DNA of 64,000 bases, from the NCBI GenBank assembly GCA_016719295.1, contig JADKAF010000001.1, positions 2,108,001-2,172,000 of the forward strand, written 5' to 3'. This stretch comes from Planctomycetota bacterium. Its GTDB lineage: Bacteria; Planctomycetota; UBA1135; JADKAF01. Position 1 is the first letter of the stretch. Every line of letters begins with the position of its first letter. The position numbers were made by a program, and so were the translations under genes. Below are positions 35,294 to 43,451 of the stretch, piece after piece. The notes under the pieces were generated by a model. It saw only the letters and a program-made list of their open reading frames with translations. It ran no database searches and was not told the origin of the DNA.

Positions 35294-35551
35294 CTACTTC
35301 TTGCCCGCGGGCTTCGCCGCCGGCTTGGCTTCGGCCTTCTTGTCGCCTTCGCCTTCGGCCTTCTCGCCCTTGGCCGCCTTCTTCTTCGCCGTCGTCTTGA
35401 AGCGCGTGCGCACCTTCGGCAGCCCGAGGACGGTCTCGCCTTCGGACCATTTGCCCTGGCGCTTCAGCACCTCGAGGCGCTCGAGGCGCGTCCAGACGTT
35501 GCGGTCGCGGGTGAGGCCGAAACCAGTGCGGAGGCTGCGATGAACGGACAT
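35294..35551 (-). CDS. PVC-type small basic protein
   Basis: The 85-residue product begins MSVHRSLRTGFGLTRDRNVW and continues with a LERLEVLKRQGKW segment, matching the small basic protein family described from Chlamydiae, Verrucomicrobia and Planctomycetes. Members are short and basic and are thought to act near ribosomes or RNA, though function is not established. The C-terminal tail is rich in Lys, Ala and Pro (KTTAKKKAAKGEKAEGE) and longer than in most relatives. I chose the internal ATG because the family always starts with M-S-x-H-R-S-L-R. Confidence 0.85.
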   Translation of the reverse strand: MSVHRSLRTGFGLTRDRNVWTRLERLEVLKRQGKWSEGETVLGLPKVRTRFKTTAKKKAAKGEKAEGEGDKKAEAKPAAKPAGKK

Positions 35552-35634
35552 GGGAGCAATGGATCGAGGAGAGGAAACGCGGGCGGAGGCGAAGGTGCAC
35601 ATGCCGCCGGAGCGGCACCTGCATCGACGCCCGA

Positions 35635-36651
35635 TCAGAAGCTCTGGATCTCCGCGCTGCGCGCGTAGGGCTTCCGGCCGTCTTTGTGGGCGAAGGTTCT
35701 AAACTTCTCGAGGAGGGCTGCCAAGGCGGGGTCCTCCTTTTTCTCGCTCTGGCCGACGAAGAGGTGGAACTCCGAGCCGCGCGCGTTGGCTCGCTCGACG
35801 AGCTGCAGGGTCTCGCCGGCGGCGAGGCCCTTCTGGAAGACGCCGAGCTGCTTCTCGGCCTCGGCCTTGTCGAGGTACGAGGTGATCCGAACGCCCCAGG
35901 ACACCTTCGCCAGCGGCGCCGGCGGATTCACCGGCCCCGGCTCGGGTGCGGGAGCCGGGACGACGATCTCCTTGGGGTTCTTGTCCTTGGGATCCTTCGG
36001 CTTCGGGCCGTCCTCCGCGACGCGGCTCAGCGGCGCGGGGCCGCCGGCCTGCGCCTCGCCCGTGCCGTTCTTGCCGATCACGTAGGCGCTGAGCACCACG
36101 ATCAGGGCCACCAAGACGAAGAGCAGCGCTTCGCTGTGGGAGAGCTGGACCTTGCCGCGGGCCTTGGCGCCGCTCGGGCGAGGCGCGGGCGCAAGCCGCT
36201 CGCTCGGGAGCTCGGCCACCGCCACCGGTGCGCTCCCCTTCGCGCTCCCTCTCGCGCGCCCACCGCCGAGCGCGGAGCTCATCGCCTGGCGCATCGCGCC
36301 GAGCCCGGCGAAGGCGCCGCGCTTCGGCTCGTCGGCCTTGGGGCGCGTCGCTTCCGGAGCGGCGACGATGCGCGTCCGGCGCACCTCGCCGGCTTCCTCG
36401 GCGGCGGCGAGGACCGCGTCCGCGTCCTCGACCGAAGCCTCCATTGCCTCGGCGTACGCAGCCTCGGCGGACGCAGCCTCGGCCGAGCTCGCGGGTCGGC
36501 GGAAGCGCGCGCGGCGCGCCGCGGCCTCGCGCTCGACCGAGCTCGGCTCGTCGCCGGTGCTCCGCCATTGAGAGGCCAGGCGATGCTCGGGATCTTCGTC
36601 TTCGGGCTGGCGGCCCTTCAGGGCGTCCAGCAGGTGGCCAGAGTCACTCAT
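35635..36651 (-). CDS. bitopic membrane protein with SPOR-like C-terminus
   Basis: A 338-residue protein with a long Ala- and Glu-rich cytoplasmic N-terminus, one membrane helix (about residues 174-192, LLFVLVALIVVLSAYVIG), a Pro- and Lys-rich linker (KPKDPKDKNPKEIVVPAP) and a C-terminal region (VSWGVRITSYLDKAEAEKQL) that looks like a SPOR domain. SPOR domains bind denuded glycan strands at division sites. The assignment is moderate because sequence conservation in SPOR is low. The N-terminus contains a short alanine-rich repeat (SAEAASAEAAYAEAMEA). A good promoter lies about 70 nt upstream. Confidence 0.75.
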   Translation of the reverse strand: MSDSGHLLDALKGRQPEDEDPEHRLASQWRSTGDEPSSVEREAAARRARFRRPASSAEAASAEAAYAEAMEASVEDADAVLAAAEEAGEVRRTRIVAAPEATRPKADEPKRGAFAGLGAMRQAMSSALGGGRARGSAKGSAPVAVAELPSERLAPAPRPSGAKARGKVQLSHSEALLFVLVALIVVLSAYVIGKNGTGEAQAGGPAPLSRVAEDGPKPKDPKDKNPKEIVVPAPAPEPGPVNPPAPLAKVSWGVRITSYLDKAEAEKQLGVFQKGLAAGETLQLVERANARGSEFHLFVGQSEKKEDPALAALLEKFRTFAHKDGRKPYARSAEIQSF

Positions 36652-36718
36652 GCGCGCTTCGCTCCCGGTCCGGGGCGCTCGTTCCGCTTCACGCCCGGAT
36701 CGCAAGATGTTGGGGCGC

Positions 36719-36748
36719 ACCTTAGCGACGAGCCCCAGATGCTGTCAA
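36719..36748 (-). promoter_or_regulatory. promoter for the SPOR-like gene
   Basis: On the minus strand TTGACA (36748-36743) is followed after 18 nt by TAAGGT (36724-36719). The -35 box is perfect and the -10 box matches at three of six positions. The distance to the start codon at 36651 leaves a leader of roughly 60 nt. The -35 box abuts that of the divergent gene. Confidence 0.55.
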
Positions 36749-36777
36749 TTGACCCTCGGAGCTCCGGCGCCGACACT
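36749..36777 (+). promoter_or_regulatory. promoter for the RlmI-type gene
   Basis: TTGACC at 36749-36754 is followed by a 17-nt spacer and GACACT (36772-36777). This -35 box and that of the divergent SPOR-like gene form the palindrome GTCAATTGAC. The -10 box is weak. Confidence 0.4.
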
Positions 36778-36814
36778 GCACGCTCCGCCGCTGGCTCGCG
36801 CCGCGCGCCCGAAG

Positions 36815-38002
36815 ATGAGCACCGCCGACCTCCCCACCGTCGCCCTGCGCACGCGTCCACGCGGCGGGCATCCCTTCGTCTTCCGGAAGATGGTCGGACC
36901 GAGCGGCGAAGCCAGCTCGGGCGACCTCGTGCGCGTCGTGGATCGCGAAGGCAGCTTCGTAGGCGTCGCGCTGTTCCACGAGCAGTCGCAGATCGCCCTG
37001 CGCATGCTCTATCGCGGTCCGGAGAAGGAGTTCGCTCCCGACTTCCTCGCTCGCCGGCTGAAGGACGCGGTCTACCTGCGGCGGAAGGCGCTGCGCCTCG
37101 ACGAGCGCACGGACGCCTGGCGCGTCGTGCACGCGGAGGCCGACGGGCTCTCGGGGCTCATCATCGATCGCTTCGCCGACGTGCTGGTGATCGAGCTCTT
37201 CTCGCTCGCTTGGTTCCGCCGCTTGCCGGAGCTGCGCGAAGAGCTCTTGCGCCTTTTCCCGGGCGCGCAGATCGCCGTGCGCGCCGACGAGTGGATCGCC
37301 GAGCGCGAAGGCTTCGCTCTCGATGCCGCCGAGCGCGCGAGCGGACCGGAGCGCGTGTGGATCCGCGAGGACGGCCTGCGCTTCCACGTCGACCTGCGCC
37401 ACGGGCACAAGACCGGCTTCTTCGTCGACCAGCGCGACAATCGCTCGCGCCTCGCCGCCTACGCACGCGACGCCAACGTCCTCGATCTCTGCACGAACTC
37501 GGGCGGCTTTGCGATCCACGCCAAGGTGCGCGGTGGCGCAGGCAGGGTGACCGCCGTCGACCTCGACGAGAAGGCGCTCGCGCGCGCCGAGGAGAACGCC
37601 CGCGCGAACGACGCGGCGATCGAGTTCGTGCACGCCGACGTCTTCGACTACCTGCGCGCCGCGCAGGAGGAGCGCACGCGCTGGGACATCGTGATCCTCG
37701 ATCCCGCGAAGCTCGCGCGCACCCGCGAGGAGCTGCCGCGTGCGGAGCGCAAGTACTTCGACATGAACCGCCTCGCGATGGCGGTGCTGAAGAACAACGG
37801 CCTCCTGCTCAGCTGCTCGTGCACCGGGCTCCTCCCCGCGGAGACCTTCGACGCGATCTGCACCGCGGCGGCGCATCAGGCGGAGCGGAAGCTGCTGCGC
37901 CTCGCGCAGAGCGGCGCCGCGCCGGATCATCCGGTCGATCCGGATTGTCCCGAGACCTCGTATCTCAAGGCCTTCTTCTACGCCGTGCGTCACCGCGCCT
38001 GA
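36815..38002 (+). CDS. rlmI: RlmI-type 23S rRNA/SAM-dependent methyltransferase
   Basis: A 395-residue class I methyltransferase with an N-terminal PUA-like RNA-binding domain (GHPFVFRKMV, SGDLVRVVDREGSFVGVALF). It has the RlmI hallmark HGHKTGFFVDQRDNR, SAM motif I VLDLCTNSGGFAIHA, acidic motif VTAVDLDEKALARAEENA, ILDPAKLART, and SCSCTG, which carries the catalytic cysteines. E. coli RlmI makes m5C1962 in 23S rRNA. The same family includes related paralogues, so the exact target is inferred. The ATG at 36815 begins at the conserved domain. Confidence 0.88.
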   Translation: MSTADLPTVALRTRPRGGHPFVFRKMVGPSGEASSGDLVRVVDREGSFVGVALFHEQSQIALRMLYRGPEKEFAPDFLARRLKDAVYLRRKALRLDERTDAWRVVHAEADGLSGLIIDRFADVLVIELFSLAWFRRLPELREELLRLFPGAQIAVRADEWIAEREGFALDAAERASGPERVWIREDGLRFHVDLRHGHKTGFFVDQRDNRSRLAAYARDANVLDLCTNSGGFAIHAKVRGGAGRVTAVDLDEKALARAEENARANDAAIEFVHADVFDYLRAAQEERTRWDIVILDPAKLARTREELPRAERKYFDMNRLAMAVLKNNGLLLSCSCTGLLPAETFDAICTAAAHQAERKLLRLAQSGAAPDHPVDPDCPETSYLKAFFYAVRHRA

Positions 38003-38016
38003 GGGGCCGCGCCGCC

Positions 38017-39165
38017 ATGCTCTCGCTCGCGTTCGCGCTCGTCCGCATCGCTCCGCTCGCCGCGTCCGCGCTGCTCGCGGCGGGCCCCGCGCAGGATCCC
38101 GCCGAGAGAGAGCCGATCGCGGACGCCCGCGTGCAGGCCATCCTGGAGCGCGCCGCGAAGGAAGGCGCAAACGACACGCGCGACCAAGCGGCGCGCTGGG
38201 ACGCGCTGCTCTTCGAGCTCGGCACGCTCGAGGAGCTCGCACCCCGCGCGCTGCTCGCGGCGTGGCGTAGCGCCGAGGGAGATCTGCGCTGCGTGCTCGC
38301 GCTCGCGCTGCAGGCCTGCGCGGACGCGGAGATCGCAGACGCGCTCGCGAGCGCGCTCCTCGACGAGCGCCTGAACGACGAGCGCGCCTATGTGCATCTC
38401 GTCGCCTGCGCGCGCGCCTTGGCGATCGAAGCTTCGCTGCCGTCGCTGCACGAGCTGCGCGCCTCCGGGCAGCGCGCGCGGATCGCCGAGGATCTCCGCC
38501 GCGCCAACGCCGCCGCGCGCGGAGCGATCTCCCGCGCGCGCACGAACGAGCTCCTCTCTCTGCTGGAGCGGGTAGAGGCGAGCGGCGCGAGCGCGCCCGG
38601 CGCCACGCGCGCCTTGCTCGAGCTCGCGATCGGCCTCTGCGGACGCGTCGCGCCGGAGCGCGCGCTCGAGCTCGCTCGGCGCGCGCGCTCTCTCACCGAG
38701 CCCGCGCTGCGCCATTCGCTCTGGCTGGCCCTGGCCTTCGCGTGCAATCGATCGTTCCTCGACGCGCGCGAAGGGCTCGCGAGCAGCGCGCCGAGCGCGG
38801 AAGAGGTCGCGGCCGCCCTCGAGCGCGCCGAGAGCTTCCTCGCGGAGCGAGCGGAGCAGCCCGCGGAGAGCTGGATCGAGGAGGGCTTCGCCGCGCAGGG
38901 CTTCGCGCTCGAGAGCGGCGGCGGCGCGCGCGTCGCCAGCCTGCTCGAGGCGGCGGAAGCGGGCGACCTCTTCGCGCGCTTCCACGCGCTGCGGCTGCTC
39001 GCCGCCGAGGCCGGGATGCGTCCCGACCTCGAGCTCGTGTTCTTCCCCGAACGCGCGCGCCGGCACCCCAGCGCGGCGGTGCAGACACCCGCGGCCCGCG
39101 AGCTCGCCTTGCGCGGCGCCCTCCGCCGCTGGGCCGAGGAGCGCTACCCCGAGCTGCGCCGCTGA
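38017..39165 (+). CDS. exported alpha-helical protein of unknown function
   Basis: A 382-residue protein with a signal peptide-like N-terminus (LAFALVRIAPLAASALLAAGPAQ), followed by an almost entirely helical, Ala-, Leu-, Arg- and Glu-rich mature part. Helices pair at intervals that could form HEAT- or TPR-like solenoid repeats (for example APRALLAAWRSAEGDLRCVL), but no repeat matches well. It starts 14 nt after the rlmI stop and is probably cotranscribed with it. No function can be assigned. Confidence 0.7.
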   Translation: MLSLAFALVRIAPLAASALLAAGPAQDPAEREPIADARVQAILERAAKEGANDTRDQAARWDALLFELGTLEELAPRALLAAWRSAEGDLRCVLALALQACADAEIADALASALLDERLNDERAYVHLVACARALAIEASLPSLHELRASGQRARIAEDLRRANAAARGAISRARTNELLSLLERVEASGASAPGATRALLELAIGLCGRVAPERALELARRARSLTEPALRHSLWLALAFACNRSFLDAREGLASSAPSAEEVAAALERAESFLAERAEQPAESWIEEGFAAQGFALESGGGARVASLLEAAEAGDLFARFHALRLLAAEAGMRPDLELVFFPERARRHPSAAVQTPAARELALRGALRRWAEERYPELRR

Positions 39166-39274
39166 GCCGCCCGGGAGCGCTCGGCTAGACCGGAACCCGG
39201 GCGATCCCGAGCTCTGAAGTGCAAGCCGGCTGTACCTTCCGGGACGACATTACCGGCATCATCCGCGGCCCGCT

Positions 39275-40894
39275 TCAGCGGCCCTCGCGAACGGCGGGCC
39301 TTCGGAGCTCCAGGGCGAACGACGCCCCGCGAGGAAAACGCCAGAGCCGTCCGCGCTCGAGGCCGAGGGCCCGGGCCCCCTCGAGCCAAGCACCGAGCTC
39401 CGCGTCGCGTGCGAGCTCGCCGGTCGGGAGCGCGGGACCTTCGAGCCAGAGCACGGCGACGCCGCCCGGGGCCAGCGCCCCGAGGAGCCCGTCCAACGCG
39501 GAGGCGCGCTCACCCGGCTCCGGGAGACGCAGAGGTGCATGGACCGCGAGCGTCGCCAGCGGCAGGCTCCAGTCCGGCCGGCCGTCGAGTCGACGCGCCG
39601 CGACCACTTGGTGCAGCCCGCGCGCGCCAGCTTCGAGGGCGAGGAGGCGCTCGCGCTCTCCGCGCGGCTCCGCGACCTCGACGCGCCCCTTCGGTCCGAC
39701 GTCCTCGGCCAGCGCGAGCGCGTCCTCGATGCGCCCGAGCCCGAGAATCGCGACGCGCTCGCCTTCGCGCGCCCCGACCACCGCGGGGAGACGCGCCGAG
39801 CCGACGAGCGCTCCCGCGGGCTGCACGGGCCAGGCCTCGGCCGTCTCCCCTTCGAGCGCGAAGCCGCTGCGGCGCTCGAACGCGGCCGCACGACCGGCCC
39901 GGGCGATGCGGACGCGCTCTCGCACGATGTCGTGCGCCTGCGCCACCGCGCGCTCGATCTCCGCTCCGCGCGCGGCGCCTTCCTCTTCCTCTTCCTCTTC
40001 CTCTTCCTCTTCCTCTTCCTCTTCCTCTTCCGCGGCGCCGGCGATCACCCACACCCACGCGCCGAAGCGGTCCTCGGCGAAGCCGCTGCGCACTCGACAC
40101 GCGGGCGTCGTCTCGAGCGCGCCGTCCTTCTGGTAGAGCGCGCCCTGCTCGAGCGAGCGCCGCGCGAGCAAGACCGCGCGCGCGGCCGAGGCGGCCTCCG
40201 GCGACATGCCCGGCACCGCGCCGCTCGCGAGGTCGCCGAGCAGCGCTCCCAACGCACGCGGGGTCGCCGTGTTGTCGCCCTCCGCGCGCGGAGCGAGGAA
40301 CCAGCGCCGGAGCGCGAGCCCCGCGTAGCGCGGCGAGCGGGCGGCGAGCGCCTCGCTCGCCGCCGCGGGGCCTCCGAGCAAGGCGAGCAGCGCGCTGCCG
40401 GCGGCGTTGTAAGTCGCATTCGTGACGGCGGTGCCGCGCAGCGCGACGTCGCCGAGCGCGAAGAGCGAGAGCTGTCGCAGCGCGGCGCGCGCTCGCTCGC
40501 GCGGACCATCGAACTCGGCCTGCGGGTAGCCATGGCTCGCGTGGAGGCCCGCGCCGAGCGGCGCCCAGAGCGGATGAGCCGGTTCATCGCAGAGCGCCAC
40601 GAGCTCGCGGGGGATCGACTCGAGCTCGGCGGCGCGACGCGCGAAGACCTCGATCACGAGCGCGGTCTTGATCGCGCTCGCCGCGGGGAACACCTCGTCG
40701 GCGCGTCGCGCGCAAGCCGTACGTCCCGCGGGATCGCCGACCCAGACGCCGAGGCGCACGCCGCGCGTGCCAAGGCTCTCGAGCTGCTCCAGCTCGGCCT
40801 CGAGCAGCGCGCGATCGAGGTTCCACGGCGCGGCTTCCTGCGCCGCGAGCGGAGCGACGCCGACGGCTGCGAGCAGCGCCGCGAGCGCTCTCAC
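39275..40894 (-). CDS. serine beta-lactamase-like protein with methyltransferase-like C-terminal region
   Basis: The GTG at 40894 overlaps the upstream stop as GTGA and gives 539 residues with a signal peptide (ALAALLAAVGVAPLAAQ). Residues 25-285 resemble class A beta-lactamase-related serine hydrolases. The nucleophile motif is S73-A-I-K76 in FPAASAIKTAL, ATYNAAGSALL could hold the SxN-like element, and VRSGF could replace KTG. A run of 17 glutamates follows (289-305). The remaining 235 residues resemble a degenerate class I methyltransferase (VAILGLGRIEDALALAEDVG, then GRVEVAEP, and LAPGGVAVLWLEGP). Such a fusion is unusual. It could also be a sequence-level mixture of separate genes without a stop between them, but the frame is continuous. 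Confidence 0.7.
   Translation of the reverse strand: MRALAALLAAVGVAPLAAQEAAPWNLDRALLEAELEQLESLGTRGVRLGVWVGDPAGRTACARRADEVFPAASAIKTALVIEVFARRAAELESIPRELVALCDEPAHPLWAPLGAGLHASHGYPQAEFDGPRERARAALRQLSLFALGDVALRGTAVTNATYNAAGSALLALLGGPAAASEALAARSPRYAGLALRRWFLAPRAEGDNTATPRALGALLGDLASGAVPGMSPEAASAARAVLLARRSLEQGALYQKDGALETTPACRVRSGFAEDRFGAWVWVIAGAAEEEEEEEEEEEEEEEEEGAARGAEIERAVAQAHDIVRERVRIARAGRAAAFERRSGFALEGETAEAWPVQPAGALVGSARLPAVVGAREGERVAILGLGRIEDALALAEDVGPKGRVEVAEPRGERERLLALEAGARGLHQVVAARRLDGRPDWSLPLATLAVHAPLRLPEPGERASALDGLLGALAPGGVAVLWLEGPALPTGELARDAELGAWLEGARALGLERGRLWRFPRGASFALELRRPAVREGR
39979..40031. repeat. hexanucleotide microsatellite encoding poly-Glu
   Basis: A pure run of the 6-bp unit CTTCCT (GAGGAA or AGGAAG on the coding strand) extends over 53 bp, almost nine copies. 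It encodes 17 consecutive glutamates in the serine hydrolase/methyltransferase-like gene. Gain or loss of whole units keeps the frame and changes the linker by two residues, so length variation is expected rather than on/off switching. Confidence 0.95.
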
Positions 40895-42408
40895 GAGTAC
40901 CGCTCCCGGAACCACGGCGCGCGCGATCCGTTCGGGAACGCCTCGAGATAGCGCGCCGCGAAGGCGCGCGCCTCCTCCAGTCGCCCAGCCGCGCGCGCCT
41001 CCTCCGCCAGCTCGGCGAACGGCAGCCAGACGTCCTGGCGCTTCGCGACCGCGATGTCCATCGCGTCTCGGAACGCCGCGCGCATCTCGTCCTCGCGCCC
41101 GAGCTCTCCCAAGCACATGCCGCGATAGCTCGCGACCCACGCATTCGCCGGATCGGAGATCGCGGCGAGATCGAAGGCCTGCAAGCCCTCCTGCCAGCGC
41201 TCGGCCTCCACGGCCTGCTTGCCGCGGGCGATGTCCTCCTCGAAGCACGCGACGAGGCGCGCATCGATCCCGCCGAGTCCGATCTCGCGCTGCGCGAGCT
41301 CGGCGCGGAACTCCTGGGCGCGGCGCATCAAGCGCAGCGCCTGCGCGCGATCGCGATCGAGCAGCTTGCCGTACACGACGGCGACGAGCTTCGCCTGCTC
41401 GAGACGCGCTTCATCGAGCAGCCTGGTTCCGCATTCGATGGCGCGCTCGTAGGCCTGCACCGCATCCACGAACGCGACGAAGCCGGTGCGCGCGAGCGCG
41501 TCGGCGCGAAAGTACCAACCATCGCCGAGCTGCGGATCGAGCTCGGTGGCTCCGATGAGCAGGGCGAGCGCGCGCGGCGCATCCTTCTTCTCCGCATCGT
41601 CGCGGCGCAGGAGCAGCAGCGCCTGCTGCACCATCTGCAGCGCGAGGCGCGAGCGCAGCGCCGGCTCGGGGCTCACCCGGATCGCGTTCAGGAACGCGCC
41701 GAAGCGCTCGCAGTGATCGCCGCCGGCCTGGATCTGGCACGCGAGCAGCTCGAGCTCCAGATGGATCTCGCCCGGCAGGCGCTGCAGCGCCGCGCGGATC
41801 TCGGCGAGCGCTTGCTCCTCTTCTCCGGCCTCGCGGTAGAGGCGCGCCTTCTCCAGCCACGGCGCCTCGTGGAGCGGATCGATCTCCGATGCGGAGCTCC
41901 AGTGGCGCAACGCCTCGACGCGCCGCCCCAGCGCTTCCTCGCAGCGTCCGAGCCCGAGCTCGGCCTCGAAGCGCCAGGGCGTCTCCTTCGCGATCGATCG
42001 CCACAGCGAGAGCGCCCGCTCGAGGTCCGCCCGACCGCTCGCTTCGAGCGCTTGGTCGAGGCCCTTTCCGCCCAAGGCCAACCGCACGCTGCCGCGCAAG
42101 CGCAGGAGCTCGGCTTGGAAAGCGCGCGTCTCCGCGTCGGGATCGCCCGAGCCGATGCCGCGGAGATCCTGTAGCGCGCGCTCGACGCGCTCGGCGAGCT
42201 CCGCCGGCCGCGCGCGCAGGCGCTCGAGGTCGGCGGCCAGCGCGTCGCGCGCGGGACCGAGCGCGTTGTGCAGCGGACCGCGCGGGCGCTCGGCGTGCGG
42301 GTAGCTGCGGAACTCCTGCGCCTCCGCGCGCGGCGCGCCAGCGGCGCCGAGGAGCGAGCAGAGCAATGCGAGGCGGGAGAGCGAGGAGCGAACGAGCGGA
42401 GACGACAT
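40891..42408 (-). CDS. exported TPR protein
   Basis: A 505-residue protein with a signal peptide (LALLCSLLGAAGAPRAEAQ) and tetratricopeptide-like repeats. Good examples are WRFEAELGLGRCEEALGRRV, followed by an ALRHWSSASEIDP helix, and WLEKARLYREAGEEEQALAE. It probably acts as a periplasmic scaffold. The ATG at 42408 has no Shine-Dalgarno but directly precedes the signal peptide. The promoter-like TTACAAA lies about 40 nt upstream. The following gene overlaps it by 4 bp, so the two form an operon. Confidence 0.8.
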   Translation of the reverse strand: MSSPLVRSSLSRLALLCSLLGAAGAPRAEAQEFRSYPHAERPRGPLHNALGPARDALAADLERLRARPAELAERVERALQDLRGIGSGDPDAETRAFQAELLRLRGSVRLALGGKGLDQALEASGRADLERALSLWRSIAKETPWRFEAELGLGRCEEALGRRVEALRHWSSASEIDPLHEAPWLEKARLYREAGEEEQALAEIRAALQRLPGEIHLELELLACQIQAGGDHCERFGAFLNAIRVSPEPALRSRLALQMVQQALLLLRRDDAEKKDAPRALALLIGATELDPQLGDGWYFRADALARTGFVAFVDAVQAYERAIECGTRLLDEARLEQAKLVAVVYGKLLDRDRAQALRLMRRAQEFRAELAQREIGLGGIDARLVACFEEDIARGKQAVEAERWQEGLQAFDLAAISDPANAWVASYRGMCLGELGREDEMRAAFRDAMDIAVAKRQDVWLPFAELAEEARAAGRLEEARAFAARYLEAFPNGSRAPWFRERYS

Positions 42409-42442
42409 GGGAGGAAGGTCCGGGACGCGCGGTCGAGCGCGT

Positions 42443-42453
42443 GGGTTTGTAAC
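42443..42453 (-). promoter_or_regulatory. GTTACAAACCC motif upstream of the TPR gene
   Basis: The minus strand reads GTTACAAACCC, containing TACAAA, a 4/6 match to the -10 consensus, about 35 nt before the start at 42408. The same 11-mer occurs upstream of exbB. No matching -35 box is evident. Confidence 0.3.
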
Positions 42454-42541
42454 GCCGTTCTGCCTCCGCGCCGAGCCCGCGCCCACTTCTCCGCGCGCGA
42501 GCGCCTCGCGCAGCCACTGGAGCGGCGACCTCGACGAGCGC

Positions 42542-43426
42542 ATGATGACGGCCCGGCGCGCCGCCCGCGCGCGCGGCATCAGCATGGAGCCTGAGCACGA
42601 ACCCTTGATCTCGCCGCGCGAGGCGCTGCGCGAGCTCTCCAAGCGCCTGCGCGAAGGCTGGGGCCTCGAGTACGTGAAGCGCTCGGCGCCGCACGCGCCA
42701 TCGACGGCGAGTGCCTCGGCGTCGAGCGCGCCGCGCCGCTCCGAGCCGGCGGTCGCTCCGCGCGCGCCCGCGCCCCTCCCGCCCGCGCCCGACGCACCGC
42801 TCCCCGAGCGCGAGAAGGCGCTCCAGGGGATCGCCCGCGAGATCCAGTCGTGCCGGGCTTGTCGCCTCTGCGAGAAGCGCAAGCAAGCCGTGCCGGGCGA
42901 GGGACCCGCCGATGCGCGCGTCGCCTTCGTCGGCGAAGGCCCCGGCTACGACGAGGATCGCAGCGGGCGCCCCTTCGTCGGCGCGGCCGGGCAGCTGCTC
43001 ACCGCGATCATCGAGCGCGGGATGGGCCTCGAGCGCTCCAGCGTGTGGATCGGCAACACCGTGAAATGCCGCCCACCTGGCAATCGCAACCCCGAGCCGG
43101 ACGAAATCCAAGCCTGCGAGCCCTTCCTGCGCCGGCAGCTCGATATCGTGCGGCCCGCGGTGATCGTGACCCTCGGACGCTTCGCGACGCAGCTCCTCAC
43201 GGGACGCAGCGAGGGGATCCTCGGTCTGCGCGGAAAGGTCTACCAGGTACCCGCCAGCTGGGAGGTCGCCGGCACGCCGGTCGTACCCACCGTGCACCCG
43301 TCGTTCCTGCTCCGCAGCCCCGAGTACAAGCCGCAGTGTTGGGAAGACATCAAGCTGGCCATGAAGACGATCGGACTGGAATCCCGACGCGATGGGCCCC
43401 CGCGCGGCGAGGGCAGCCCGACATGA
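42542..43426 (+). CDS. udg: family 4 uracil-DNA glycosylase (Fe-S)
   Basis: A DNA repair enzyme that excises uracil from DNA. The 294-residue protein has an N-terminal Pro/Ala-rich extension before the catalytic domain. The Fe-S cysteine pair is in CRACRLCEKRKQAVPGEG. The active-site region is FVGEGPGYDEDRSGRPFVG, then NTVKCRPPGNRNPEPDEIQAC, with the last cysteine in the cluster region, and the catalytic loop is VPTVHPSFLLR. The start is ambiguous. ATG 42542 or ATG 42584 are both plausible, with no strong ribosome site at either. It precedes the pilM-like gene by 25 nt. Confidence 0.9.
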   Translation: MMTARRAARARGISMEPEHEPLISPREALRELSKRLREGWGLEYVKRSAPHAPSTASASASSAPRRSEPAVAPRAPAPLPPAPDAPLPEREKALQGIAREIQSCRACRLCEKRKQAVPGEGPADARVAFVGEGPGYDEDRSGRPFVGAAGQLLTAIIERGMGLERSSVWIGNTVKCRPPGNRNPEPDEIQACEPFLRRQLDIVRPAVIVTLGRFATQLLTGRSEGILGLRGKVYQVPASWEVAGTPVVPTVHPSFLLRSPEYKPQCWEDIKLAMKTIGLESRRDGPPRGEGSPT

Positions 43427-43451
43427 GCGCAGCCGAGCGCCGGAGGCGCCG

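Noticed and set aside
39169..39202. Hairpin GCCCGGG/CCCGGGC between the convergent genes at 39165 and 39275
   Set aside because: A 7-bp stem with a 20-nt loop and no T tract is too weak to call a terminator.
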